DNA from: Saccharothrix deserti
GTDB lineage: Bacteria > Actinomycetota > Actinomycetes > Mycobacteriales > Pseudonocardiaceae
NCBI RefSeq assembly: GCF_009769385.1
Contig: NZ_VKAB01000017.1
Span: 248,001 to 312,000 of the forward strand
DNA: 64,000 nucleotides
Direction: 5' to 3'
The translations under genes and the position numbers were made by a program. Shown here piece after piece: positions 17,687 to 25,680 of the stretch (positions within the stretch are counted from its first letter, which is position 1; every line of letters begins with the position of its first letter). The notes beneath the pieces were generated by a model. It was given only the letters and a program-made list of their open reading frames with translations, did no database searches and was not told the origin of the DNA.

Positions 17687-18337
17687 TCACTTGGTGGCGA
17701 TCTTCTGCCCCGGCAGGATGAGGTCGGGGTTCGGGATGAACGCCTTGTTGAGCTCGTGCAGCTTGGCCCAGCCGCCCTCGACCTTCAGCTCCTCCGCGAT
17801 CTTCGACAGGCTGTCGCCCGCCTTGATCTCGTAGTCGCCGTTCGGGTTGGTCGACGGCAGCGCCACGGTCACCGGAGCGGGCGCCTGCTGGACCGGCGCC
17901 TGCTTCGGGGCCGGCGCGGCCTGGCGGGGCTGGGCGGGGGCAGGCGCGGTCCTCGCGGGAGCCGGGGCGCCGCCGAGGCCCTTGGGCCCGCAGACGGGCC
18001 AGGCGCCGATGCCCTGGGTGCGCAGCACGTTCTCGGCCACGCGGATCTGCTCCTCGCGGGAAGCCTGGTGGGGCATTCCGGAGCCGCCGTTGGCACGCCA
18101 TGTGGACGGCAGGAACTGCAAGCCGCCGTAGTAGCCGTTGCCGGTGTTGATGCTCCAGTTGCCGCCACTCTCGCACGCGGCGACCGCGTCCCAGTTGACG
18201 CCGGAGCCCTGCGCGCTCGCAGTGCCGGCGGCCATGGCCAGCGGTGCTCCGACGATGACGCCCGCTACGGCGACCTTCGCGATGCTCCGGGCGGTGGCAC
18301 TGGTGGTCGGGCGGTGCTTGCCTCGGTAAGAAGCCAT
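17687..18337 (-). CDS. rpfA: resuscitation-promoting-factor-like transglycosylase with LysM domain
   Basis: A 216-residue secreted peptidoglycan-cleaving protein. Residues 1-42 are a signal peptide ending in AGTASAQ. The Rpf domain (about 43-115) opens VNWDAVAACESGGNWSINTGNGYYGGLQFLPSTW, with the catalytic Glu in ACESGGNW. A Pro/Ala/Gln linker follows, then a LysM domain (about 168-215, YEIKAGDSLSKIAEEL to NPDLILPGQKI) that holds it on the wall. ATG 18337 has GAGAGGGAA directly upstream; the longer open frame to 18592 is leader RNA. Rpf enzymes help dormant or sporulating cells resume growth. It sits inside the molybdopterin cluster, as in mycobacteria. Confidence 0.93.
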   Translation of the reverse strand: MASYRGKHRPTTSATARSIAKVAVAGVIVGAPLAMAAGTASAQGSGVNWDAVAACESGGNWSINTGNGYYGGLQFLPSTWRANGGSGMPHQASREEQIRVAENVLRTQGIGAWPVCGPKGLGGAPAPARTAPAPAQPRQAAPAPKQAPVQQAPAPVTVALPSTNPNGDYEIKAGDSLSKIAEELKVEGGWAKLHELNKAFIPNPDLILPGQKIATK

Positions 18338-18560
18338 TTCCCTCTCTGCCACCCGCACCTGCACGAGCGACTCGGGTTCGGGGCCCGGTACGTCGCCCAG
18401 CTTCTCCTGTCCGGCGGTTGTCTCTCGCTCGGGGGCGTTCCGGGGCGCCGGTGGACAGGTTCGGTGCGAGGCGTCCCGGTCGTGCTCTTGGTCGGTCGGG
18501 GCCAACCGAAGAGCGACGGTACGTAACCGGGAGGGTCGGGGCCAAACGATCTCGCATGTG
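18338..18560 (-). promoter_or_regulatory. structured leader of the rpf gene, candidate c-di-AMP (ydaO-type) riboswitch
   Basis: The rpf gene has a long gene-free leader, and actinobacterial rpf genes are classic hosts of the ydaO/yuaA c-di-AMP riboswitch. Reading the minus strand, CCCCGAACCCGAGTCGCTCG followed by TGCAGGTGCGGG resembles the conserved 3' core of that class (CCGAACCCG, CAGCT, GCAGGCG). CCTGTCC/GGACAGG and CGAGCGA/TCGCTCG can pair. I could not match the conserved 5' core, so the call is tentative. A direct repeat TTGGCCCCGACC (two copies, 40 bp apart, 18496-18546) lies in the upstream part. Confidence 0.45.
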
Positions 18561-18718
18561 ACGCACGTCACTGTAACGCGGGTGGGTGACACTTCGACCC
18601 TCGCGTTTAGCCAGCTCAGGGCACCGTTACCGGTCTGTTTCCGTTCCGAGATCCGCCGAGATTTATCACGGTAAGTGAGGGCTAGCTCACGTGTCTAATC
18701 CGTCCGAGTGGGGCACAC

Positions 18719-18973
18719 TCACCCTCCGGCGAACGGAGGCAACACGTCCAGTTGCGCTCCGGACGACACGGGAGTGTCGTGATTCCTGACCGCCACACCG
18801 TCCAACAGGAAGCTGCACGCGGGCAGCACGCGCGCCAACCGGTCCCCGTGCCGCTCCCGGACCGCCTCGATCGCGGACGCCACCGTCGCCGCGTCAGCGG
18901 ACAACTCGAAGCTCTCGTCGGTCACCCCCGCCGCCGCACGCGCCCCCGCGAAGTACCGCACCGTCAGCCGCAA
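18719..18973 (-). CDS. moaD: molybdopterin synthase sulfur carrier subunit MoaD
   Basis: An 84-residue ubiquitin-like sulfur carrier. It starts MRLTVRYFAGARAAAGV and ends LDVLPPFAGG; the C-terminal Gly-Gly is the thiocarboxylated tail. It begins 1 bp after the moaA stop, so the pair is an operon on the minus strand. It partners with MoaE (17179-17604). Confidence 0.95.
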   Translation of the reverse strand: MRLTVRYFAGARAAAGVTDESFELSADAATVASAIEAVRERHGDRLARVLPACSFLLDGVAVRNHDTPVSSGAQLDVLPPFAGG

Positions 18974-18974
18974 C

Positions 18975-20033
18975 TCACCCTCCGATCGCGCTCATGGGCC
19001 GGTCCGGCTGGCTGAACCCGGCCGAGTTGATGCCGTGCCCGGCCGCCTTCGCCCACGAGTTGCCGCGCCACCGGTCGGCGATCTCCTCGTCCGACGCGCC
19101 ACCGCGCAGCAGCGACCTCAGATCCGTCTCCGACTGGCTGAACAGGCAGTTCCGCACCTGGCCGTCCGCGGTGAGCCGGGTCCGGTCGCACGCCGCGCAG
19201 AACGGCCGCGTCACCGACGCGATCACGCCGACCACGGCCGGACCGCCGTTCACCAGCCACCGCTCGGCGGGCGCGCCGCCGCGTTCACCGGGCTCGGGCG
19301 TCAGGGTGAACTCGGTGCGCAGGGAGGCCAGGATCTCCTCGGCGGTCACCATCTCGTCCCGGTTCCAGCCGTGCTGAGGGTCCAGCGGCATCTGCTCGAT
19401 GAACCGCAGCTGGTAGCCGTGCTCCAGGCAGTAGCGCAGCAGCGGGACGGCCTCGTCCTCGTTCACCCCGCGCATCAGCACCGTGTTCACCTTGACCGGC
19501 GCCAACCCGGCCTCCCGCGCCGCCTCCAGGCCCGTGAACACGTCCGACAGCCGGTTCCGCCGGGTCAGCTCCAGGAACCGCTTCGGGTCGAGGGTGTCCA
19601 GCGAGACGTTCACCCGATCGAGGCCCGCGGCCACCAACCCGGCCGCCCGCCGCGCCAAAGTCAACCCGTTCGTGGTCATCGAGATGCGGGGTCGGGGCTC
19701 CAGCGCCGCGGTCGCCGCGATCACCTCGTCCAGTCCGGGCCTCAGCAGCGGCTCGCCGCCGGTGAACCGGATGTCCGTCACACCCAGGCGGGTCACCGCG
19801 ATGCCGATGAGCCTGGTCAGCTCGTCGTCCGTGAGCAGGTCCGGCTTCGGCAGCCAGTCCAGGCCCTCGGCGGGCATGCAGTAGGTGCAGCGGAGGTTGC
19901 AGCGGTCGGTCAACGACACGCGGAGATCGGTGGCGATCCGGCCGAAACGGTCCACCAGCAGCGGTGAGTCCGGACGTTCGGAGACGTCCGGGTTGCCGCG
20001 CACGACGGGTAGGCCCAACTCGACAGCTGTCAC
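18975..20033 (-). CDS. moaA: GTP 3',8-cyclase MoaA
   Basis: A 352-residue radical-SAM enzyme that turns GTP into 3',8-cH2GTP. The SAM-cluster motif CNLRCTYC lies near residue 49, then FTGGEPLLRPG, MTTNG and RVNVSLDTLDP. The second [4Fe-4S] cluster motif is FCAACDRTRLTADG with the third Cys in RNCLF. The protein ends in the family's Gly-Gly tail (MSAIGG). GTG 20033 (VTAVELGLPVV) is chosen as the usual family start; the frame extends to 20072. It supplies substrate to MoaC (16200-16673). Confidence 0.96.
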   Translation of the reverse strand: MTAVELGLPVVRGNPDVSERPDSPLLVDRFGRIATDLRVSLTDRCNLRCTYCMPAEGLDWLPKPDLLTDDELTRLIGIAVTRLGVTDIRFTGGEPLLRPGLDEVIAATAALEPRPRISMTTNGLTLARRAAGLVAAGLDRVNVSLDTLDPKRFLELTRRNRLSDVFTGLEAAREAGLAPVKVNTVLMRGVNEDEAVPLLRYCLEHGYQLRFIEQMPLDPQHGWNRDEMVTAEEILASLRTEFTLTPEPGERGGAPAERWLVNGGPAVVGVIASVTRPFCAACDRTRLTADGQVRNCLFSQSETDLRSLLRGGASDEEIADRWRGNSWAKAAGHGINSAGFSQPDRPMSAIGG

Positions 20034-20136
20034 CCCAACCAGGGTAATCGGCTGACACTTGTGGGTGCTCACGGAAATCGCGGCCGGCGGCGCGCGGTGA
20101 GTCGGACGAGGATGCCGACCCCGGTCTCCCGGACGC

Positions 20137-20142
20137 TAAATT
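20137..20142 (+). promoter_or_regulatory. leaderless-type -10 box of the MarR gene
   Basis: TAAATT ends seven bases before ATG 20150; no ribosome-binding site. Confidence 0.5.
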
Positions 20143-20149
20143 GCCTGAC

Positions 20150-20614
20150 ATGACGAGTGAGCACGAGGTGCCCGCCGACGTGCTGGAGCGGTTCAGCCTC
20201 TACGCGAGGGAGACGAGCGCGCTCACCGTCCTGTTCCACAGCCGGGTGGCCGAGCGGATGGGCCTGTCGCCCACCGACGAGAAGTGCCTCGACCTCGCCA
20301 TGCGCGCGGACGGCCCGATCACGGCAGGTCGGATCGCCGAGCTGTCCGGCCTGTCCACCGGCGCGGTGACCGGCGTGATCGACCGGCTGGAGCGCGCCGG
20401 GTACGTGCGGCGGGTGCGCGACCCGCACGACCGGCGGAAGGTGCTGGTCGAGGTCACCATCGACGACGGGGACAAGCTCGCGCACCTGTTCGTCGGCGCC
20501 CAGGAGACGTTGCGCGAGGTGCTGTCGCGCTTCACGCCCGAGGAGCGTGACGTGCTGGAACGCTACAACCGGGCCCTGATCGAAACGTTCCGCCGGCGCG
20601 TCGTCGACGCCTGA
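20150..20614 (+). CDS. MarR-family transcriptional regulator
   Basis: A 154-residue winged-helix regulator. The DNA-binding part is ITAGRIAELSGLSTGAVTGVIDRLERAGYVRRVRDPHDRRKVLVEVT, containing the recognition helix and the wing with the DxRxxxV pattern. The N- and C-terminal helices form the dimer. ATG 20150 is preferred over TTG 20141. It is followed within 10 bp by a HAD phosphatase gene, which may be a regulated partner. Effector unknown. Confidence 0.92.
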   Translation: MTSEHEVPADVLERFSLYARETSALTVLFHSRVAERMGLSPTDEKCLDLAMRADGPITAGRIAELSGLSTGAVTGVIDRLERAGYVRRVRDPHDRRKVLVEVTIDDGDKLAHLFVGAQETLREVLSRFTPEERDVLERYNRALIETFRRRVVDA

Positions 20615-20623
20615 GCCGGCAGC

Positions 20624-21427
20624 ATGTCCGCCATGGCCGCTCAGTGGAACTACCTGATGGACATGGACGGCGTGCTCGTGCACGAGGAGCACCCGATCCC
20701 CGGGTCGAGCGAGTTCGTCGCCGAGCTGACCGCGAACGCCATCCCGTTCATGGTGCTCACGAACAACTCCATCTACACGCAGCGCGACCTGCGGGCCAGG
20801 CTGGTCCGCACGGGCCTGGACGTGCCGGAGGCCGCGATCTGGACCTCCGCGCTGGCCACCGCGAGGTTCCTGGACTCCCAGCGGCCCGGCGGTTCGGCGT
20901 TCGTGATCGGCGAGGCGGGCCTGACCACGGCGCTGCACGAGATCGGGTACGTGCTGACCGACCGCGACCCGGACTACGTGGTGCTCGGCGAGACCCGCAC
21001 CTACAGCTTCACCGCGATCACCAAGGCGATCCGGCTGGTGGAGGAGGGCGCGAGGTTCATCGCGACCAACCCGGACGCCACCGGCCCGTCCCGCGAGGGT
21101 TCGCTGCCCGCCACCGGCTCGATCGCCGCGCTGATCGAACGCGCCACCGGCCGTGCGCCGTACTACGTGGGAAAGCCGAACCCGTTGATGATGCGGTCGG
21201 CGCTGCGCGCGCTGGGGGCGCACTCGGAGAACACGCTGATGATCGGCGACCGGATGGACACCGACGTGCGGTCGGGCCTGGAGGCCGGGTTGCGCACGAT
21301 CCTGGTGCTCACCGGCATCTCGGCGGAGTCGACGGCCGAGCTGTACCCGTACCGGCCGACGCGGGTCGTCAAGTCGATCGCGGACCTCGTCGGCAACTCG
21401 GCCAACCCGTTCCCGGACGAGGTCTGA
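20624..21427 (+). CDS. HAD-IIA family hydrolase (NagD/PGP-like phosphatase)
   Basis: A 267-residue phosphatase of the haloacid dehalogenase IIA group. Motif I DMDGVLVHEE (nucleophile and general acid), motif II LTNNS, lysine motif YVGKPNPLMMRSAL, and motif IV IGDRMDTDVRSGLEAG. A C2 cap sits between motifs II and III. Substrates of this class are small sugar or nucleoside phosphates; the exact one is unknown. ATG 20624 and ATG 20633 are both possible. Probably transcribed with the MarR gene. Confidence 0.93.
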   Translation: MSAMAAQWNYLMDMDGVLVHEEHPIPGSSEFVAELTANAIPFMVLTNNSIYTQRDLRARLVRTGLDVPEAAIWTSALATARFLDSQRPGGSAFVIGEAGLTTALHEIGYVLTDRDPDYVVLGETRTYSFTAITKAIRLVEEGARFIATNPDATGPSREGSLPATGSIAALIERATGRAPYYVGKPNPLMMRSALRALGAHSENTLMIGDRMDTDVRSGLEAGLRTILVLTGISAESTAELYPYRPTRVVKSIADLVGNSANPFPDEV

Positions 21428-21435
21428 CCACCCGC

Positions 21436-21474
21436 CTCCCCCCGCCGGGGGAGTCGCGTGGGCCGGCCGGCCCA
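21436..21474. terminator. double hairpin after the HAD-IIA gene
   Basis: CTCCCCC/GGGGGAG (21436-21453) is followed by a perfect 16-bp palindrome TGGGCCGGCCGGCCCA (21459-21474). Confidence 0.6.
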
Positions 21475-21526
21475 AGGGCACCGCGAAGCGCTGATCGACT
21501 TTTGCGCACCACACCCCCGCGTCGCT

Positions 21527-21532
21527 TATCGT
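21527..21532 (+). promoter_or_regulatory. leaderless-type -10 box of the phosphoesterase gene
   Basis: TATCGT ends seven bases before GTG 21540; no ribosome-binding site. Confidence 0.55.
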
Positions 21533-21539
21533 CGCGGGT

Positions 21540-22328
21540 GTGGAACGACCGCTCTTCGTGGTTGGCGACGTGCACGGGCACCTCGCCGAGCTGACCCGCG
21601 CCCTGCACGCCTCGGGCCTGGTCGACGCCGACGGTGACTGGTGCGGCGGTGACGCGGAGCTGTGGTTCCTCGGCGACTTCGTCGACCGCGGCCCGGACGG
21701 CATCGGCGTGATCGAGTTCGTCATGCGCCTGGCCGAGCAGAGCGGCGGCCGGGTCGACGCCCTCGTCGGCAACCACGAGGTCCTGCTGCTGGGCATGCAC
21801 CGGTTCGGAGACCGGAACGTTCCGGGTGCGCCGACCCCGCGCAGCTTCGCCCGCAGCTGGCTGCTCAACGGCGGCAGACGCAGCGACCAGGACCGCCTCA
21901 CCGACGCCCACATCGAGTGGCTGACCACCCGCCCCGTCCTCACCGAGGTCGACGGCCACCTGCTGATGCACTCCGACACCCTCGCCTACCTGGAGTGGGG
22001 CGCCACGATCGACGAGGTCAACGACGCCGTCCGGGACGTGCTCAAGGGCGACGACCTGGAGCACTGGTGGGAGTGCTGGCGCAAGATGACCACCCGCTAC
22101 GCCTTCCGCGGCCCGGACGGCGCGGAGGTGGCGGCCGAACTGCTCGACGTGCTCGGCGGCCACGAGGTGGTGCACGGCCACAGCGTCATCGCCGACCAGC
22201 TCGGCGTGCCGCCGGAGGAGATCGACGGCCCGCTGAGGTACGCCGAGGGCAAGGTGCTGGCCGTCGACGCGGGCCTCTACAGCGGCGGCCCGTGCCTGGT
22301 AGTCCGACTGGCGAAGCAATCGGAGTAG
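21540..22328 (+). CDS. metallophosphoesterase (calcineurin-like)
   Basis: A 262-residue two-metal phosphoesterase of the PPP/ApaH-like type. Metal and catalytic motifs are in order: GDVHGH (near residue 9), GDFVDRG, VGNHE, and a late HGHS, with a further metal His in LMHSD. It could be a protein phosphatase or a diadenosine-polyphosphate hydrolase; sequence alone does not decide. It stands between the HAD-IIA and VOC genes on the same strand, with its own promoter. Confidence 0.92.
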   Translation: MERPLFVVGDVHGHLAELTRALHASGLVDADGDWCGGDAELWFLGDFVDRGPDGIGVIEFVMRLAEQSGGRVDALVGNHEVLLLGMHRFGDRNVPGAPTPRSFARSWLLNGGRRSDQDRLTDAHIEWLTTRPVLTEVDGHLLMHSDTLAYLEWGATIDEVNDAVRDVLKGDDLEHWWECWRKMTTRYAFRGPDGAEVAAELLDVLGGHEVVHGHSVIADQLGVPPEEIDGPLRYAEGKVLAVDAGLYSGGPCLVVRLAKQSE

Positions 22329-22367
22329 GCGCAGCATGACCTCACCGTGAAAGTGAGGAGGCACACC

Positions 22368-22757
22368 GTGCTGACAGCGACCAGAACGACGACGATCCTG
22401 CCCGTGTCCAACCCGGAGCGGGCCAGCCGTTTCTACACCGAGCAACTCGGCCTCACCCCGCTCGGCCGCGAGGCGGACGGCACCCTCACGTTCCAACTCG
22501 GCCAGGGTGACGCGCTCGGCCTGATGCCCGCCGAGGCGGGCGCGCAGACCGAGCACACCGTGCTCAGCTTCGAGGTCGACGACGTGGCGGCCGAGATCCG
22601 CGAACTCGAGCGGCGCGGCGTCCGGTTCGACGACTACGACCTCCCCGAGCTGAAGACGGAGAACCACATCGCCGTGATGGGCTCGGAGAAGGCCGCCTGG
22701 TTCCACGACAGCGAGGGCAACATCCTCTGCCTGCACGAGGGCGGCTCCGTCCGCTGA
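22368..22757 (+). CDS. VOC-family (glyoxalase-like) protein
   Basis: A 129-residue protein with the paired beta-alpha-beta-beta-beta units of the vicinal oxygen chelate fold: TTTILPVSNPERASRFYTEQLGLTPL, then HTVLSFEVDDVAAEIRELERRGVRF and WFHDSEGNILCLHE. Glu and His at the expected metal sites are partly present. GTG 22368 has GAGGAGG eight bases upstream and is chosen over GTG 22347. Substrate unknown. Confidence 0.88.
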   Translation: MLTATRTTTILPVSNPERASRFYTEQLGLTPLGREADGTLTFQLGQGDALGLMPAEAGAQTEHTVLSFEVDDVAAEIRELERRGVRFDDYDLPELKTENHIAVMGSEKAAWFHDSEGNILCLHEGGSVR

Positions 22758-22774
22758 CCGTCACCGCCCGACGC

Positions 22775-23149
22775 TCAGGGCAGCGCGACGATCTCCTTGC
22801 CCAACGGCATCAGCGACACCGGCACCAGCTTGAAGTTCGCGATGCCGAGTGGGATGCCGATGATCGTCACGCACAGCAGGACACCGGTGACGACGTGGCC
22901 GATGGCGAGCCAGACACCCGCGACCACGATCCACACGATGTTGCCGAGCAGGGAAGGCGCGCCCGCGCCGGGCCGGTCCACGACCGTGCGCCCGAACGGC
23001 CACAGCGCGTAGTTCGCGATCCGGAACGCCGCCAGCCCCCACGGGATGGTGACGATCAGCACGCAGCACACGATGCCCGCGACCACGTACCCGACGGCCA
23101 GCCAGAAGCCGCTCAGGACCAGCCAGATCAGGTTCAGCAGGATCCTCAC
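22775..23149 (-). CDS. YccF-family membrane protein
   Basis: A 124-residue integral membrane protein with two repeats of the YccF domain. Each has a pair of membrane helices and the motif IPWGLAAFRIANYALWPFG in the first half and IPLGIANFKLVPVSLMPLG in the second, which fits an internal duplication. Function unknown. The mycobacterial neighbourhood also has a membrane protein between moaA2 and cspB. Confidence 0.92.
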   Translation of the reverse strand: MRILLNLIWLVLSGFWLAVGYVVAGIVCCVLIVTIPWGLAAFRIANYALWPFGRTVVDRPGAGAPSLLGNIVWIVVAGVWLAIGHVVTGVLLCVTIIGIPLGIANFKLVPVSLMPLGKEIVALP

Positions 23150-23179
23150 CGGTTCATCTTGCCCGATCGGCTCGGCGAT

Positions 23180-23185
23180 TAGGCT
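23180..23185 (+). promoter_or_regulatory. leaderless-type -10 box of the Gfo/Idh/MocA gene
   Basis: TAGGCT ends eight bases before GTG 23194; no ribosome-binding site. Confidence 0.55.
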
Positions 23186-23193
23186 GCCGTCCC

Positions 23194-24168
23194 GTGTCGA
23201 ACAAACTCCGCTGGGGTGTCGTGGCGACCGGCTGGATCGCCGACGTCGTCACCGGTGACCTCCGCCTGCTGCCCGACGTCGAAGTGCTCGCGGTGTCGTC
23301 CCGCGCGCTGCCCAAGGCCGAGGCGTTCGCGGCCAAGCACGAGATCCCGCGCGCCTACGGCGACTACACCGACCTGCTCGCGGACCCCGACGTGGACGTC
23401 GTCTACGTGGCCACGCCGCACGCCCAGCACCACGCGGTGACGCGTGCGGCGTTGGAGGCGGGCAAGCACGTGCTGTGCGAGAAGCCCGCCACGCTCACCC
23501 TGCCGGACCTGCAGGACGTGGTGGACTTGGCGCGCGAGCGCGGCCTGTTCTTCATGGAGGCCATCTGGACCCGCTTCAACCCGCTCATCGTGCGGCTGGG
23601 CGAGCTGATCGCGGCCGGTGAGATCGGTGACGTCCGGTCGATCCACGCGGACTTCGGCTTCACCCTCGACCACGACCCGGCGCACCGGCTGTGGAGCAAG
23701 GCCCTGGGCGGCGGCGCCCTGTTCGACCTGGGCATCTACCCGGTGTCGTTCGCCCACCTGCTGCTCGGCGAGCCGGCGACGGTCGCCGCGCACGGCTCGA
23801 TGGTCGAGGGCGTGGACGCCGAGATCGGCATGCTGCTCGGCTACTCGGACGGCGCGCACGCGCTGCTCGGGGCGTCGCTGGTCAGCCCCCTGAGGTCGGG
23901 GGCGGTCGTGTACGGCACGCGTGGCCTGGTCGAGCTGCCGGAAGCCCTCTTCAACCCGAGCCGGATCGTCGTGAACGGGGTGGAGCACCGGCACGAGCAG
24001 GAGGGCGCGGGCTACGTGCCGCAGCTGCGCGAGGTGGTGAACCGGGTGCGGGCGGGTGAGACGGAGAGCCCGTCCATGCGGCACGCCGAGTCGCTGGCGA
24101 TCCTGCGCACCATGACCAGGGCCGCCGAGCAGGTGGGCCTGACCTACGACGACGTGACGCCCGGCTAG
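23194..24168 (+). CDS. Gfo/Idh/MocA-family oxidoreductase
   Basis: A 324-residue NAD(P)-dependent dehydrogenase. The N-terminal Rossmann fold starts LRWGVVATGWIADVV, followed by DVVYVATPHAQHHAVTRAALEAGKHVLCEKP with the catalytic-lysine EKP motif near residue 98. The C-terminal alpha/beta domain has ALFDLGIYPVSFAHLLLG. It is related to dimeric dihydrodiol dehydrogenase-type enzymes. Substrate (a sugar or diol) unknown. It is convergent with the TetR gene and overlaps its end by 4 bp. Confidence 0.93.
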   Translation: MSNKLRWGVVATGWIADVVTGDLRLLPDVEVLAVSSRALPKAEAFAAKHEIPRAYGDYTDLLADPDVDVVYVATPHAQHHAVTRAALEAGKHVLCEKPATLTLPDLQDVVDLARERGLFFMEAIWTRFNPLIVRLGELIAAGEIGDVRSIHADFGFTLDHDPAHRLWSKALGGGALFDLGIYPVSFAHLLLGEPATVAAHGSMVEGVDAEIGMLLGYSDGAHALLGASLVSPLRSGAVVYGTRGLVELPEALFNPSRIVVNGVEHRHEQEGAGYVPQLREVVNRVRAGETESPSMRHAESLAILRTMTRAAEQVGLTYDDVTPG

Positions 24169-24716
24169 CGGTCACCGGCGCCCAGCAACGCCTCCGCCAC
24201 GTGCACGACCGCCTCGACCCGGCGGCTGTCCGGCGTCAGCAGGTGGCTCAACGCCACCCGCACGATCGTGTCCGCGATCAGGTGCACGCGCGCGTCGGGC
24301 AGCTCGGGCCGGTGCCGGCGGAGGTGCTGGACGATCACCGAGGTGGCGAGCGTCAGCACCGGTCGTCCCCTGGTGGTGAGCAGCGGGAGCATGTCCTCGG
24401 CGTTCGCGCCGGTCAGGACGGACCTGGCCAGCACGTCCCGCTCGGCCAGGTCGAACGCGAACTCGACGCCCAGCCGCAGCCCCTCCACCGGGTCGGGCGT
24501 GCCGAGCAGCCGCTCGCGGACGCCGGCCACGAACTCGGCCGTCTTGTGCAGCGCCACGGCCTGCACGAGCCGTTCCTTGTTGCCGAACTCGTTGTAGACG
24601 GTCTGCCTGCTCACACCCGCCTTGGCGGCGACCTCCGCCATGCGCAGGCCGCGGGAACCGTGTGCCGCCAGCAACTCCGCGGCCGCGTCGAGCAGGGACC
24701 GGGTGAGTTCCGTCAC
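24165..24716 (-). CDS. TetR-family transcriptional regulator
   Basis: A 183-residue regulator. The N-terminal helix-turn-helix reads LLDAAAELLAAHGSRGLRMAEVAAKAGVSRQTVYNEFGNKERLVQAVAL, a full TetR signature. The C-terminal ligand domain is unspecific. GTG 24716 (VTELTRSLL) is chosen; the frame continues upstream into the divergent gene. It shares a 36-bp region with the divergent HAD gene at 24753, a possible target. Confidence 0.93.
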   Translation of the reverse strand: MTELTRSLLDAAAELLAAHGSRGLRMAEVAAKAGVSRQTVYNEFGNKERLVQAVALHKTAEFVAGVRERLLGTPDPVEGLRLGVEFAFDLAERDVLARSVLTGANAEDMLPLLTTRGRPVLTLATSVIVQHLRRHRPELPDARVHLIADTIVRVALSHLLTPDSRRVEAVVHVAEALLGAGDR

Positions 24717-24739
24717 GGCGCAAAGCTTGGCACAGCGCA

Positions 24740-24745
24740 TAAAGT
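24740..24745 (+). promoter_or_regulatory. leaderless-type -10 box of the HAD gene
   Basis: TAAAGT ends seven bases before GTG 24753, in the divergent gap with the TetR gene. Confidence 0.5.
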
Positions 24746-24752
24746 GCGATTC

Positions 24753-25397
24753 GTGCCGCTGACCGTCGGATTCGACCTGGACATGACCCTGATCGACCCC
24801 CGGCCGGGCATGGCGGCGGTGATGGACGCGGTGGCGGCCGAGAGCGGCTACCCGCTGGACGGGGCGCACTTCGCGGCCAACCTGGGCCCGCCGCTGGACA
24901 TGATCTACCGCGATTTCGGCGTGGCCGAGGCGGACATCCCGGACCTGATCACCCGGTTCCGCGCGCTGTACCCGGAGGTCGTCATCCCGGCCACGGTCGC
25001 CCTGCCGGGCGCGGCGCAAGCGCTTGCGGTGGTGCGTGAGCTGGGCGGGACCACGATCGTGGTCACCGGCAAGTACCGGGCCAACGCGGCGCTGCACCTG
25101 GCCGCGCTGGACTGGGAGGTCGACCACCTGTTCGGCGAGCTGTGGTCGACCGGCAAGGCCGAGGCGTTGAAGGCGCACGGCGCGGCCGTGTACGTGGGCG
25201 ACCACGTGGGTGACGTGCGGGGCGCGAAGGCCGCCGGTGCGGTGTCCGTCGGCGTGGTCAGCGGGCCGTGCAGCGCGGACGAGCTGGCCGACGAGGGCGC
25301 GGACGTGGTGCTGCCGGACCTGACCGCGTTCCCGGACTGGCTGCGGGCGAACGCGGACCGGCTCAGCGCCGGGGCCGGGAGCTCTTCACGGCGCTGA
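24753..25397 (+). CDS. HAD-family hydrolase (phosphoglycolate phosphatase-like)
   Basis: A 214-residue phosphatase. Motif I GFDLDMTLID, motif II IVVTGKYRAN, motif III lysine in STGKAEALKAHG, motif IV YVGDHVGDVRGAKAAGA. The cap is of the C1 helical type. GTG 24753 is preferred over GTG 24744. The last 35 bp overlap the convergent small membrane protein gene. Substrate unknown. Confidence 0.9.
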   Translation: MPLTVGFDLDMTLIDPRPGMAAVMDAVAAESGYPLDGAHFAANLGPPLDMIYRDFGVAEADIPDLITRFRALYPEVVIPATVALPGAAQALAVVRELGGTTIVVTGKYRANAALHLAALDWEVDHLFGELWSTGKAEALKAHGAAVYVGDHVGDVRGAKAAGAVSVGVVSGPCSADELADEGADVVLPDLTAFPDWLRANADRLSAGAGSSSRR

Positions 25398-25554
25398 GCA
25401 CGCCCAGCGCGAGCCCCGCGGGCGCGAGCAGCCAGCCCATCGCGAACACCCAGGCGGGAAGGCCGCGTTCGCCCGCGATGAACAACGCGACGATGGCCAC
25501 CACGCCGAGCGCGAACAACGCCACTGCCAGTGGCATCAGTTTCGAGTTCGACAT
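25363..25554 (-). CDS. small two-helix membrane protein
   Basis: A 63-residue protein with two hydrophobic helices (about 8-27 and 37-56) joined by GERGLPAW and ending in a basic tail SRPRR. The ATG lies just after CCCCCTCATG in minus orientation, with a weak GGGG ribosome-binding site. It overlaps the end of the HAD gene on the other strand. No family recognised. Confidence 0.65.
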   Translation of the reverse strand: MSNSKLMPLAVALFALGVVAIVALFIAGERGLPAWVFAMGWLLAPAGLALGVLSAVKSSRPRR

Positions 25555-25606
25555 GAGGGGGAGCCTAGTCGCGCGATCGGAGGTGCCCCGGTGGCGGTGT
25601 TCTGGC

Positions 25607-25612
25607 TAGTCT
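25607..25612 (+). promoter_or_regulatory. -10 box of the cold-shock gene, followed by a 5'UTR hairpin
   Basis: TAGTCT is followed, from about the predicted start point, by CGCGCCCTGGG/CCCCGGGCGCG (25620-25645), a stem with one mismatch in the short untranslated leader. AAGGA follows at 25664. Confidence 0.45.
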
Positions 25613-25680
25613 GGAGGGACGCGCCCTGGGCACGCCCCGGGCGCGTTCGTCGTGTGATTGCTTAAGGATTGGTGAGCGCG

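Noticed and set aside
24165..25205. 346-residue long form of the TetR regulator
   Set aside because: The extra N-terminus is antisense of the HAD gene; the TetR domain starts at GTG 24716.
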